Shown here one piece after another: positions 49,537 to 59,455 of a DNA stretch of 64,000 nt. Source of the stretch: JACKII01 sp963807085. GTDB taxonomy: Bacteria; Pseudomonadota; Alphaproteobacteria; Bin95. The stretch covers positions 28,329 through 92,328 of the forward strand of contig CAWEBB010000035.1 of the NCBI GenBank assembly GCA_963807085.1. Reading direction: 5' to 3'. The notes below the pieces were generated by a model, which had not been told where the DNA came from, did no database searches, and saw only the letters and a program-made list of their open reading frames with translations. Numbering within the stretch: the first letter of the stretch is position 1; each line of letters begins with the position of its first letter. The position numbers and the translations under genes are program-made.

Positions 49537-50896
49537 ATGGCCCGCCCCTCCCGCCGACCTCCGTGTAGGATGTCGGTGTTCATTGGAGGAAGGAGTGGAC
49601 CATGAGCATTGTGATCCTGGGCATCGACTTGGGCAAGAACAGCTGCAGCGTCGTCGGACTGGACGAAGACGGCAAGGTTATCGTCCGACGGCGGATGCGT
49701 CGTGACGGGGTCATCGCCTTTGCCGCCCGGCTGACGCCCTGCACGATGGCGATGGAAGCGTGTTGCGGCGCCCATCCATCATGGGGCGTGCGCTGGCGGC
49801 GCTGGGTCATGAGATTAGGCTGATGTCGCCAGAGTATGTGCGCCCCTACGTCAAGGCGCAGAAGAATGATGATCGGGATGCCGAGGCAATTGCCGAAGCC
49901 GCCACCCGTCCGACCATGCGCTTTGTCGAACTCAAAAGCGAGGAGCAGCTCGATATCCAAACATTGCACCGGGTGCGCGATCGCCTTGTCGGTGAGCGCA
50001 CCTCCCTGACCAAGCAGATCCGCAGCCTGCTTCTCGAACGGGGGCACATCGTGGCGCAGGGCCACGCCCGCCTGCGCCTCTTGGCTGCGCGAACTTCTGG
50101 ATGAAGGCGCGGACGCCTTGAGTCCACCCATGGCGTTCCTGCTCGGCGACATGCGCGCGCGGTGGGAAGACCTGGACGGCCGGATTGCCGCTTTTGATGC
50201 CGAGTTCGCAACCATGGCCCGGAACGACGACAGAGCTCGGCGGCTGACCGGCATTCCCGGCATCGGTGCGCTGAACGCGACCGCATTGGTGGCCGCGGTC
50301 GGCAGCGCGGCAACCTTCGGCAAGGGCCGCGATCTTGCCGCCTGGTTGGGGCTCGTGCCGCGTCAGGCCACCACGGGCGGCAAGCCACGGCTCCTCGGGA
50401 TCACCAAGCGGGGCAGCCGATATCTGCGAAAGATGCTGATCCAGGGCGCGAGATCGGCAATGCCGACGCTCGCGAGGGCCGACACCGCGGTCGGGGCGTG
50501 GCTGCGTGCGCTCTTGAGACGTGCGCACCCCAACGTTGCCGTCGTCGCCCTTGCCGCGAAGATGGCCCGCACCGTGTGGGCGCTACCGTGCGGGCGCTCC
50601 TGCGCCACGGCCGGAGCTACAATCCCGTGCCGCTGGCCGCGGGCTGAAGAACACGCACCCGACCAAACTGCGGCCGGGCGCGACAAGCTGCGAGTGGTGA
50701 GAGGAAGATGGCCTGACAGTCGAACGGCGTTCCGAGAACCTCCGGCGCAAAATGGCCCAGCGAGGCCGGCCCCTTTATGAGGATCGGAACGCGCGGATCT
50801 CCATCTTGGCAGCGGCTTTGCGCCGACATGCCGGATACGTTTGTGCAGACTGCTCACACCATCACCCGCAAACCACTTGCAACCGGGGCGGGCCAT
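49537..50896 (+). mobile_element. IS110-family (IS1111-type) insertion sequence, copy 3, nested in IS5
   Basis: Ends ATGGCCCGCCCC (49537-49548) and GGGGCGGGCCAT (50885-50896) are exact inverted repeats and match copies 1 and 2. The internal sequence is more diverged from those two, so this is a related but different element. The interrupted IS5 reading frame gives an independent boundary. Confidence 0.8.
49602..50646 (+). pseudogene. IS110-type DEDD transposase, several frameshifts
   Basis: It starts MSIVILGIDLGKNSCSVVGL. Frame changes lie near 49775 (AMEACCGAH), 50085 and 50580. Between them are YVKAQKNDDRDAEAIAEAAT, RWEDLDGRIAAFDAEFATMA, IPGIGALNATALVAAVGSAA, AAWLGLVPRQATTGGKPRLL and GITKRGSRYLRKMLIQGARS. 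All family blocks are present in order. The number of indels in a recognisable gene suggests either decay or poor local sequence. Confidence 0.85.
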
Positions 50897-50899
50897 ACG

Positions 50900-51236
50900 T
50901 TTGCGCCGGCGGCGGACACATGAGCACGGATCACGGTTGAGTCAAACATCTGCACCAGATGCGCCGTCCCGCTGAGCCCCGCCAGCACAGCGAAGAAGTC
51001 TTCGAACACGCCTGCCTTGCCGAGCCGGTCGAAGCGCTTCCAAACGCTGTTCCAATGCCCGAAACGCTCCGGCAGCGCCCGCCAGGTGATGTTGTGGACA
51101 GTGAAGTGATGCAGAAGTGATGCAGCGCTTCCAGGAACAACCGGTCATCCTTGGCCTTGGCGCCGCGCGCAGGAAGGCACGCGAGGAACACCTCCAGGGC
51201 CAACTCCCAATCCGCCTCGTTCATCTTCGTGGACAT
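50900..51236 (-). pseudogene. IS5-type transposase, N-terminal half
   Basis: It begins MSTKMNEADWELALEVFLAC at 51236 and runs LPARGAKAKDDRLFLEALHH. After a frame change near 51115 it continues LPERFGHWNSVWKRFDRLGK and MFDSTVIRAHVSAAGA, the first catalytic Asp region. It is cut at 50900 by the IS110-type element. Confidence 0.8.
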
Positions 51237-51264
51237 CGCCGACCTCCGTTTCATACCGTCCGAC

Positions 51265-52331
51265 CTATGAAATGACCTTTTTGACCCAAGGCTGGAGGCA
51301 CAGGCTTTGAATTCGATGCGGTCGGTCCGCGAGGGCGTTCCAGGCATCGCAGCACGCCTTCACGATGTCTTCCGGGTCCGGCCAGAGTTGGAGGGAGAGG
51401 AAGCGCTCCCGGAGGAACAGCCAGACGCGCTCGATGGGATTGCATTCGGGAGCGTAAGGTGGCTGGTGGAGCAGCGTCACATTATCGGGCACGGTTAAGG
51501 CAGCGGTGGTGTGCCACCCGGCGCCGTCGAGAACCATGAGTGCATGCTCGTCCTCGCCCAGGGTTTTGGCGAAGTCTTCCAGGAAGCGATCCATCGCCTT
51601 GGTCGAGACCGTCGGCAGGATCAACGCAAAGGCCGCTCCGGTGGCGGGCTCGGCAGCGGCGAAGATATAGGTCCAGTCGAACCTTTGATCGCACAGCCCG
51701 GGCGGGCGCTGTCCTTTCAGCCACCAGCGATGACAGAGGCGCCCCTTCTGGCCGACGCGCGCCTCGTCCTGAAAGAACAGGCGGACCCGCTTGGTCGGAT
51801 GGGTCGCGGCGATTTCCTTCAGACTGTCGCGGAGCCCTTTTTTTGAAAGCGTTCCTGCGCCTGCCGATCGCCCTTCGGGTGGAAGGGCCGCGCCTTCTGT
51901 CGCGACAGCCCCATACGCCGCAGCAGCCGCGTCACGCTGTCGGGATGCATCGTCTTGGCGAACCGCCGGAAGATCCAAGCCGCCAGGGCTTCGCCCGTCC
52001 AGGTGCACACGCCGTCCACCTCCGGCTGCGGGCCTTTGTAGACGGCATTGGCCAGAACCGCCTGCTCGCTTTCGGTCAACCGTTCCCGGCGATGGCCCTT
52101 CGGGCGGTCGAACAAGCCATCGACGCCCTCGGCGTTGTAGCGGATGACCGCATCGCGCAGGGCCTGGCGGTCCATCCCCGCCAGACGCGCCGCCTCGGCC
52201 CGGCTCATACCGTCCAACGCGTGAGCAATCGCATAGGCACGCGCCGCCGCCCGACCGTTGCGACAGCGCCGCGCCCAACGCCGTAGCTCCCCGGCCGTCA
52301 TGACATCCGTTATCTTGAGCTTTCCCGACAT
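51265..52331 (-). CDS. IS630-family transposase, read through a -1 frameshift
   Basis: The first frame (ATG 52331) has an N-terminal helix-turn-helix region (GMSRAEAARLAGMDRQALRD and RYNAEGVDGLFDRPKGHRRE). The second frame has the DDE domain (VRLFFQDEARVGQKGRLCHR, ALMVLDGAGWHTTAALTVPD, PPYAPECNPIERVWLFLRER). They meet at a coding-strand heptamer A AAA AAG (51837-51843), in phase for -1 slippage: the zero frame ends 15 bp later. The fused length of about 355 aa is right for IS630. A sequencing error in the A7 run is the alternative. Confidence 0.85.
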
Positions 52332-52620
52332 GCTCTCCCCCTCATCTGGTGGAGCATGATCAAATCACACACCCGCCCGCCTTGGGAAGCCCTTCGCAGA
52401 GTCAATTCATCAGTCGAGCGGTATAAGTCAACGGCTACAACATATTGAAAATGAAGCATTATTGTTGGTCGCGGATTTCAGGTTTTGCGAATTGCCGTTG
52501 GGTACCGATAGCCACTGGCATCGAAATTGAAGGAGTGACCTGTTCTGGTTCCAGGCCAAACAACGCTACCCTTGCCAGTCAAATGTTTTCCCGTCCGGAT
52601 AACGGAGCAAACGCAGTTCA

Positions 52621-53578
52621 TTAGCTGGCAATATCGTCCAAAAATTCCGATCCTGGCTCTACACCGGTCACCAGCAAACAATCGCGCGCGCGGGTGCAGG
52701 CGACGTAGAGGAGGTGGCGTTCAGTGTTGTAGACCTCCTCCAAGTCCGACTCGTCCGTGATGGTTTCGATGCGCTGCTGGTCTGGGAGGACTTCGTCGTC
52801 GCAAGCCATTACCACGACGGCGCGGAACTCCAGGCCCTTGGCTAGGTGCATGGTGGAGACCGAGATACAGCCTAAAGCGCCTGAGGGGTTCTGGCCGATG
52901 GGGCAGGCAGTCAAGCCGGCGGCGGCAACTGCCTGATGTGCGCGTTCCAATTCAGCCTCAGAACGCACGATCAGGCCGATTTCCTCCGGCTGGTAGCCTA
53001 CCGCGGCGCGCCCGCCGATCCAGGTGCTCACGGCTTCGATCTCCCCTGCCTCATCGGCGAACAGGACCACTTCCGGCGCGGGGCCGTTGAAGACGGAGAC
53101 GGTGCCCTTCCGGCTTTCGGTGTTGCCGTCCACATCCGTCAGCGCGCCGGGCAGCAGCCGGTCGGCCTGGCTGCGGATCTGGTGGGAGGTGCGGTAGTTG
53201 ATGCGGAGCACGTTCGACCTACCCCGATTCACGGCCAACGACTTCCAGGAAAACGGCGTTTGAAAAATGCGCTGACCCTGGTCGCCGGCCAGGAACAGTC
53301 CGTCAGCGCGGCCGGCAGCCAGTGCACCGAACAGACGCATGGCGGGCACGGTCATATCCTGCGCCTCGTCCACGATGACGAAGTCGAAGGGCGAACCTCT
53401 GTCTCCGACCAACGCCTCCGTCACCGAGCCAAACACGCCCGGCAGGGTGACAAGGCCGTTTGGCTAACAACCCGTCGCGGACCGACGCGAACACTTCCCA
53501 CAGCGCCTCCCGCTTTACAAAGAGAGAAGGGATTTGATATACTGCGATCCATGGCCGTTGGGCGGCACTCAAATTAGG
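52621..53578 (-). pseudogene. UvrD/Rep-like DNA helicase, C-terminal fragment
   Basis: It contains FDFVIVDEAQDMTVPAMRLF (Walker B), LFLAGDQGQRIFQTPFSWKS, NVLRINYRTSHQIRSQADRL, VSTMHLAKGLEFRAVVVMAC and YVACTRARDCLLVTGVEPGS, motifs II to VI of a superfamily 1 helicase. A frame change near 53455 leads to the upstream AVYQIPSLFVKREALWEVFA. The Walker A domain is missing because the fragment ends at about 53578 at the start of the phage-like segment. It is distinct from the helicase at the left window edge. Confidence 0.8.
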
Positions 53579-53594
53579 AACGGGGGGCCGGATC

Positions 53595-54895
53595 ATGGCA
53601 AAAACAGCACAGCGTCAGGCAGGGAGATTGCAGAGCGCCAAGCAGACCCGATGCAAGACGTGGTGCCCAATCGATTGAACTGCCCCGGTGGATGCGCTCA
53701 TTCCCTACGCCCGCAACGCCCGCACCCACTCGGAGGCGCAGGTGGCGCTGATCGCGGGCTCGATCCGGGAGTTCGGCTTCAACAACCCGGTGCTGGTCGA
53801 TGGCGAGAACGGCATCATCGCCGGGCACGGCCGGGTGCTGGCGGCGCGGAAGCTGGGGCTGGCGACGGTGCCGGTGATCGAGCTGGCGCATCTCACCGAG
53901 GCGCAGAAGCGGGCCTACATCCTGGCCGACAACCGGCTGGCCGAGCAGGCGGGCTGGGACCGGGAGCTGCTGGCGCTGGAACTGGGCGGATCTGGCGGAG
54001 CTGGGCGTCGACCTCGGCGACCTCGGCTTCGAGGCGGCGGAGCTGGACGCGCTGCTGAGCCACGGCGGCCGCCGATCCGCGCGAGGAGGACGACGCCCGA
54101 GCCGCCGGCCGATCCCGGTCTCGCCGGCCGGGCGATCTCTGGCTGCTGGGGCCGCACCGGCTGCTCTGCGGCGACGCCACCGACGCCGGCGACGTGGCGC
54201 GGCTGCTGGACGGCGTCGCGCCGCACCTGATGGTCACCGACCCGCCCTATGGCGTGAACTACGACCCGGCCTGGCGCAACGGGGCCGGCGCCTCGGAGAC
54301 GAAGCGCACCGGCAAGGTGCTGAACGACGACCGGGCCGACTGGCGCGAGGCCTGGGCGCTGTTTCCCGGGCGACGTGGCCTATGTCTGGCACGGCGCGCT
54401 GCATGCCGACGACGGTGGCCGAGAGCCTCGTCGCCTGCGGGCTTCGACATCCGCGCCAGATCATCTGGGCCAAGGAGCGGCTGGTGCTGAGCCGCGGGCA
54501 TTATCACTGGCAGCACGAGCCGTGCTGGTACGCGGTGCGCGGGCAAGGGCCACTGGTCCGGCGACCGCAAGCAGACGACGCTCTGGACGATCCCCAGCCG
54601 GGACCAGGACGCCGCAGACGGTGCACGGCACGCAGAAGCCGGTGGAGTGCATGCGCCGGCCGATGCTGAACAACTCCAGCCCCGGCCAGGCGGTCTACGA
54701 GCCGTTCTGCGGGATCGGGCACCACGCTCATCGCCGCCGAGACCACCGGGCGGGCCTGCCATCGCGATGGAACTGGACCCGGCCTATGTCGACGTGGCGG
54801 TGCTGCGCTGGCAGGCCTTCACCGGCGAGGCAGGCGGTGCTGGAGGGCGAGGCCGCAGCTTTGCCGGTATTGCAAGCGCATGGGCCGCTCCATGA
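53595..54895 (+). pseudogene. Phage-type ParB/site-specific DNA methyltransferase, many frameshifts
   Basis: The ParB-like N-terminus is clear: DALIPYARNARTHSEAQVAL, then FNNPVLVDGENGIIAGHGRV and AYILADNRLAEQAGWDRELL. The methyltransferase part follows over several frames: DLWLLGPHRLLCGDAT, MVTDPPYGVNYDPAWRNG (catalytic DPPY), HGTQKPVECMRRPMLNNSS and AVYEPFCG, with the SAM site. At least six frame changes are needed. Such ParB-MTase fusions are typical of prophages, and terminase genes follow. It may have modified phage DNA. Confidence 0.78.
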
Positions 54896-55060
54896 CCGCG
54901 CATCGGGTCAATGGAAACCCGTTCGCGCAATATCGATGCGGAGGGGGGGCGGGTTAAATCTCTGGTGCCTCATCCTGGGGACCGGCGCGGTCAGCATATT
55001 TTTCACGCGGCCATAATTCCACCGGGGGTCGGACGGGCTGATCCGAAAGGGAGACCTAGC

Positions 55061-55552
55061 ATGGCGCAGCGGGGACCGAAGCCGAAGCCCACGAAACTCA
55101 AGCTGCTGACCGGAACCGCACGCGATCACCGGCTCAACCCGCATGAGCCGCAGCCGGATGTGGCACGGCCGGATGCTCCGGCGCATCTGACCGATGCAGC
55201 ACGTGACGAGTGGGACCGTATCATCGACGAACTGATGGCGCTGGGGATCCTGACCCATCTCGATCGCGGAGCCCTGGCCGCCTATTGCCAGGCGTATGGG
55301 CGCTGGAGCGCTGCGGAGGCCGCCCTGGCGCGCATGGCCGCGCGGGACGCCGTGAGCGAAGGGCTGATCGTCAAGACCAAGAGCGGCAACCTGATCCAAA
55401 ACCCGCTGGTCGGCGCGGCAAACAAGGCGATGGCTGACATGGTGCGCTATGCGGCCGAATTCGGGATGACGCCGTCGGCGCGGACCCGTGTGGCCGGAAT
55501 GAGCGATGCGGGACCGGATCCATTCGCCGAACTTGATCAGTGGTTCTCGTGA
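55061..55552 (+). CDS. P27-family phage terminase small subunit
   Basis: A 163-residue protein starting at ATG 55061 (AAAGGGAG upstream) with MAQRGPKPKPTKLKLLTGTA, DAPAHLTDAARDEWDRIIDE, LTHLDRGALAAYCQAYGRWS and LIQNPLVGAANKAMADMVRY, ending FGMTPSARTRVAG: the complete P27 (Terminase_4) pattern. The small subunit binds phage DNA for packaging. It is intact, unlike its neighbours. No large terminase subunit follows. Confidence 0.9.
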   Translation: MAQRGPKPKPTKLKLLTGTARDHRLNPHEPQPDVARPDAPAHLTDAARDEWDRIIDELMALGILTHLDRGALAAYCQAYGRWSAAEAALARMAARDAVSEGLIVKTKSGNLIQNPLVGAANKAMADMVRYAAEFGMTPSARTRVAGMSDAGPDPFAELDQWFS

Positions 55553-56117
55553 TGGGCAGGCGTGGACGCACGCCCAGGCCGCATAGCCGAGACCCGGTGG
55601 CCGTACCGGCAGTGCGGCATGGCCCGCCGCGCTGCCTGCCACACCTGTCGCCGGCGGCGCGCCGGGAGTGGCGGCGGCTGGCAACCGCCGCTCTACGAGG
55701 TGGGCGTGCTGACCCTGGCCGACCGTGGGACCCCGGCAGCCTATTGCCATGCCTATGGCCGCCGGGTGGAGGCAGAGAAGAAGCTGAGGAAGACACCGGC
55801 GCTGCTGAAGACGCCGCCGGGCTATGCCCAGCAATCGCCCTGGCTCAGCATCGGCCAACAAGCAGCTGGAACTGATGGAACGCTACATGTCGGAGCCGGG
55901 CCTGACACCGGCATCCCGCAGCCGGGTTGCAGTCTCGGACGCCAGGCAGCCCAACGGCGGCGCGGCCAATGAGGTGCGCTTCGTCGTGGTCTACCAGGAC
56001 AAGCTTGTTGAGACGCAGGAAGACCTGGTGCCGAACCGGCATGCGCAGAATAGGTGTCAGGATAGGGAGCAGGCGGGTGGCAGCGTTCAGTGCATCGAGC
56101 TCGACCCGGACCTTTGA
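55552..56117 (+). pseudogene. Second P27-type terminase small subunit, frameshifted
   Basis: ATG 55552 overlaps the stop of the first copy. Frames give MGRRGRTPRPHSRDPVAVPA, HLSPAARREWRRLA, LYEVGVLTLADRGTPAAYCH, YGRRVEAEKKLRKTPALLKT and PGYAQQSPWLSI, then NKQLELMERYMSEPGLTPAS and RSRVAVSDARQ. The order matches the P27 family but requires three frame changes. It is a diverged paralogue rather than a recent duplicate. Confidence 0.7.
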
Positions 56118-56194
56118 TCGCTGCAACGGGCGTACGCGTTCCGGTCATCATCCCGTACAACACTGCGCAACGAAGGTCAGGCAGGTTGGTACGC

Positions 56195-56940
56195 ATGCAG
56201 CGCCTCATCGCCCTCATCGCCTACGAGCGGGTGTCGACCGCCAGACAGGGGGCCAGCGGGCTGGGCTTGGCGGCACAACGCGTCGCCATCGACACCTTCG
56301 CCCATTCCCGCGGCGCCGAGGTGGCCGCGCGGTTTACGGAGGTGGAAAGCGGCCGCAACCCGGACCGGCCCGAACTGGCGAAGGCCATCCGGCTGGCACG
56401 CCTGACCGGCGGCACCCTGGTCATCGCCCGGCTGGACCGTCTCTCGCGCAACGCGGCCTTCCTGCTGACCCTGCGCGACAGCGGTGTGCGTTTCCTGGCT
56501 TGCGCCATGCCGGAGGCCAATGACCTGACGGTCGGCATCATGGCACTGGTGGCACAGGCAGAGCGGGATGCCATCTCCAGGCGCACGAAAGAGGCACTGG
56601 CCGCGGCCAAGGCGCGGGACGTGGTCCTTGGGCAACCCCAATGGTGCTGCCGCGCTGAGGCGGGCCGGCGAGGGCGGAAAAGCCCTCCGTGAGGCCGTTG
56701 CGCGCAACGCCGATGCCCATGCGAGCGCTCTGGCCGACGTTATCGCAGACCTGCAGAGCCAGGGGCACACCAGCCTGCGCGATCTGGCCAGGCAGCTTAA
56801 CGCCCGCAACATGCGCACCCGCAGGCAAGGGCGCTGGCATGTGTCGACGGTCAGAAGCCTGCTGGCCCGCGTTGAAGCGGGTGCGCTGGCGAAGCGGCAG
56901 CTGAGCCGCCCACCGCACCGCCTGAAGGGGGAGGCCAATG
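56195..56940 (+). pseudogene. Serine recombinase (resolvase/invertase type), one frameshift
   Basis: From ATG 56195: ALIAYERVSTARQGASGLGL with the catalytic Ser, VESGRNPDRPELAKAIRLAR, TLVIARLDRLSRNAAFLLTL (the conserved arginines) and IMALVAQAERDAISRRTKEA. One extra G near 56630 breaks the frame (GNPNGAAALRRAG continues in the next). After it come SLRDLARQLNARNMRTRRQG and WHVSTVRSLLAR, a recombinase domain with helix-turn-helix. It lies next to the terminase genes and may be the integration or inversion enzyme of the prophage. Confidence 0.85.
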
Positions 56941-57189
56941 CTACGACAATCCCACCTGATGGCATTCGCGGACGCCGTTACCAACACGGCTGTCGGCTAT
57001 GCCCTCGCCGTCGCGGTTCAACTCGCAGTATTCCCTGGTTCGGCCCGCCCGCCCGCCTGGACAACGCGCTCGCCATTGCCGCCCTGTTCACTGCCGATCC
57101 TCACCTACATCAAATTATATCTAGGCCGGAGCGCGAACGTCGTTTCCAGAGGGAACGGACAACGGATGGAGGCCGCCAAGCCGCGCTAG
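56938..57189 (+). pseudogene. Small two-helix membrane protein (DUF7220-like), frameshifted
   Basis: It reads MLRQSHLMAFADAVTNTAVG and YALAVAVQLAVFP, then in another frame FGLPARLDNALAIAALFT. This matches a short conserved membrane protein often found in phages and mobile regions (QSR.MS...E...N...GY..AV..Q...FP.FGL). The second frame change lies near 57090. Function unknown. Confidence 0.5.
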
Positions 57190-57309
57190 GACCGTGAAAT
57201 TGTACTGAATTCTCCTTTGGCGGGAAACTCCCGCCGCGGGAAAGGTTGTTTAACCAGAAAGTCAGTGGTCCATCATGATGTCGTGAATTCAAAAACTGAG
57301 TGAAACCGC

Positions 57310-57654
57310 ATGATGCTATTGGTCATGGTTGCCGCGGCCCTTGTTCTAGCGTTTGGCTTGTCGTTCCTTCTGAGGGGGCAATCGAGCATGTGCGCCGCCA
57401 CCGCGCCTCAGGCGGCGCCGTTCCTCGGCGGCGGCACGCCAGACAGCCACGCTTGGCAGCGGTATCACTTCCGCGCCTACACGATGACCTTGGTTTTCAT
57501 CGCCTTTGAGATGGAAATGATGTTCATGTACCCGTGGGCTGTCGTCTTCGTGGCCGAGGGGCTGAAAGCCCTGGCCGAGATGGGCATGTTCCTTGCCATC
57601 CTGTCGGTCGGCGTTCTCTACGGCTGGCGTGAGGGCGTATTTCGGTGGCAGTAG
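57310..57654 (+). CDS. NuoA-like (complex I subunit A/3) membrane protein
   Basis: A 114-residue protein with three membrane segments. FRAYTMTLVFIAFEMEMMFM and YPWAVVFVAEG are the conserved centre of NuoA, and AILSVGVLYGWREGVFRW matches its third helix. The Cys-containing ECG motif usual in the loop is replaced (AAPFLGGGTPDSH). It leads a run of complex I-like genes, with the next gene starting inside its last codons. Confidence 0.75.
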   Translation: MMLLVMVAAALVLAFGLSFLLRGQSSMCAATAPQAAPFLGGGTPDSHAWQRYHFRAYTMTLVFIAFEMEMMFMYPWAVVFVAEGLKALAEMGMFLAILSVGVLYGWREGVFRWQ

Positions 57655-58553
57655 CTCGGCTCGCCCGCTTGGCCACCCGAGCGGCGGTGCCGGTCTTTCC
57701 CTGCATCGGGCCGGGGATGCTCGACAGCGTCGAGCGGCTGTTCCTTTCGCCCGCGGTGCGGCAGGTCGCAACACCGCGTGCAGCCGCGATATTGCTGGCT
57801 GCAGGCGATCTGCCGGAGCGGGCGCGGGAGGCGCTCGAGCGTGTGCACGACCAGCTTTCCCATCCGCGCGCGACGGTCACGTGGAACGGCTCGGGCGACC
57901 CCGTGGCCGGGCTGCAGCGGACATGGCGCTTGCTCCTCGGCGGGCGCGGGGATGAGCCTGACCGGCTGCCCGACAAGCCGCCGCACGAATGGCGCGGCAA
58001 GGGCGATCATGGACAGGGCGGCAACGGCATGATGGGCGGAACGCCTTACGGACGGCCGATGGCGATGACAGCCGAGGATGTGCGGGACGGATTGCAGCTT
58101 GACGCCTACACCGCCCGCTTCGGTCCCTTCGCGCCGATGCTGCCGCCGGGGATGGTGCTGGATATCACGCTCCAGGGCGACGTGATCGTCGAGGCGACGG
58201 TATGCGCACCACCGTTCGAGCAGACGCCCGAAGCCTCTGCCCCGGATGCCTGCGCCGCGCGCCTCTTGCGGTTGCTAGGCCAGCCGCTCGACGCGCGCCG
58301 GATGCTCAGGGGCGCACCTCCGCGGTGTCTTGCCCGGCTGCGGGCGGTCCCCGCAGGCCTGGGTGCGGTCACACGGGGAGACGACGTGCGGGCGCGGCTG
58401 GCAGGATGGCTTGCAGGGCGGCCCGGAACCAATCAGGCGCCGGCACTTTCTGGGTTCATCGCCGGACTCGAATGGCACGAAGCCATGCTGGTGCTGAACT
58501 CCTTTGCGCCCGATGCGCTGCGCCGCGCCTGCCTCGCGGAGGTGGAGGAATGA
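57645..58553 (+). CDS. Unusual complex I-associated protein with NuoB- and NuoD-like segments
   Basis: 302 residues from GTG 57645. Residues 15-75 (GPGMLDSVERLF, VRQVATPRAAAILLAAGDLP, RVHDQLSHPRATVTW) follow the NuoB pattern around its ...TPR.AD.LLV.G... region but lack the cysteines that bind cluster N2. Residues 110-190 (LPDKPPHEWRGKG, LDAYTARFGPFAPMLPPG, LDITLQGDVIVEATV) resemble the beginning of NuoD or hydrogenase large subunits (GPxHPxx, LDGExV). No metal- or quinone-binding His motif is seen. It occupies the slot of the peripheral-arm genes between NuoA and NuoH. The role is not known to me; coupling or scaffold is inference. Confidence 0.55.
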   Translation: MAVARLARLATRAAVPVFPCIGPGMLDSVERLFLSPAVRQVATPRAAAILLAAGDLPERAREALERVHDQLSHPRATVTWNGSGDPVAGLQRTWRLLLGGRGDEPDRLPDKPPHEWRGKGDHGQGGNGMMGGTPYGRPMAMTAEDVRDGLQLDAYTARFGPFAPMLPPGMVLDITLQGDVIVEATVCAPPFEQTPEASAPDACAARLLRLLGQPLDARRMLRGAPPRCLARLRAVPAGLGAVTRGDDVRARLAGWLAGRPGTNQAPALSGFIAGLEWHEAMLVLNSFAPDALRRACLAEVEE

Positions 58554-59455
58554 GTGCGCTCCTTATTCTGTCGCTTCCTTTGACTCTCGCGCTCGGTGCG
58601 TGGTTTGCGGCCAGTCTCGATCGGCTCGCGCCTGCGCTTTGGGGGCAGGCGGCGGCGGGCCCGCTGACCCCGTTGCGCGATGCCGCAGCGCTTCTGGTGC
58701 GCCAGACGGTCGTCACGGAGAAGCCGGACCGGCTGACGCTCGTGCTGGCGCCAGCGCTCTACCTCGCGCTCGCGGCGGTCGGGCTGTCGGTGGTGCCGCT
58801 CGCATCCGGCCTTGCGCCGGTGGAGAGCCCGGTCGGCATCGTGATCTGGGGCAGTTGCGAGGCGCTGACCATCGTCGCGGTATTCATGCACGGCTGGTCG
58901 CCTAACGCGCCGTTCCCGTTGATCGGCGCGTACCGCTATGTCGCCGTCGCGCTGCCAGTCATGCTGCCGTCGATGTTCGTGCTGATTGCAGCCGCCCTTC
59001 CCGCGCAATCGCTTGCGGTGACAGCAATCGTCGAGTCGCAGACGACACTCTGGAACGTCGTCCGCCAGCCGCTCGGCCTGCCGCTGTTCCTGCTCGTCGG
59101 CCTGACGCTTACCCTGCGCGGCCCGTTTGATTATGCCGACGGGGCGGATATCGCGGGCGGAACCTCGGCCGAGGCAAGCGGGGCGGGCCGGGCGCTGTGG
59201 CAGTTCGCGCGGCTTGCGATGCTGGTAGCATTCTCGGCGATGGCGGCAGCAGTGTTTCTCGGCGGACCGCTCGGACCCGTGCTGCCGGGGCCGGTCTGGC
59301 TCTGGCTCAAGACGGCGGCCGTCATGGCGCTGACGGTGCTGCTCGGTCATGGCCTCGCGCGGACGACACCCAGCCGGATGCTGCACCTTCTGTGGGTCGT
59401 GGTGCTGCCGGTGTCGTTCCTGCATCTCGGCATCGCGGGGGTGCTGGCGCTGTGA
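58550..59455 (+). CDS. NuoH-like (complex I subunit H/1) membrane protein
   Basis: A 301-residue protein with about eight membrane segments, matching the NuoH/HyfC family. LTPLRDAAALLVRQTVVTEK and DRLTLVLAPALYLALAAVGL match its first conserved loop (PLGDALKLLLKE in NuoH), followed by a conserved-position Glu in WGSCEALTIVAVFMHGW. The later part has FDYADGADIAGGTSAEASGA, corresponding to the acidic loop (FDL.EAE.EL..G). It overlaps the preceding gene by ATGA and ends with a GTGA overlap to NuoJ. The frame is intact. Confidence 0.75.
   Translation: MSALLILSLPLTLALGAWFAASLDRLAPALWGQAAAGPLTPLRDAAALLVRQTVVTEKPDRLTLVLAPALYLALAAVGLSVVPLASGLAPVESPVGIVIWGSCEALTIVAVFMHGWSPNAPFPLIGAYRYVAVALPVMLPSMFVLIAAALPAQSLAVTAIVESQTTLWNVVRQPLGLPLFLLVGLTLTLRGPFDYADGADIAGGTSAEASGAGRALWQFARLAMLVAFSAMAAAVFLGGPLGPVLPGPVWLWLKTAAVMALTVLLGHGLARTTPSRMLHLLWVVVLPVSFLHLGIAGVLAL

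Larger units (their letters stand above)
49075..51240 (-). mobile_element. IS5-family element split by an IS110-type insertion
   Basis: The N-terminal half of an IS5-type transposase lies at 50900-51236 (MSTKMNEADWELALEVFLAC; after a frame change ALPERFGHWNSVWKRFDRLG and FDSTVIRAHVSAAGA). The C-terminal half lies at 49075-49530 (GGFGTKIHLKTDHDGLPIAF, VVADKGYESDANR, RARIEQMMGKLKRFKRVALR). The break falls exactly at the two ends of the IS110-type copy 3. The outer ends of the IS5 element were not resolved. Confidence 0.8.
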
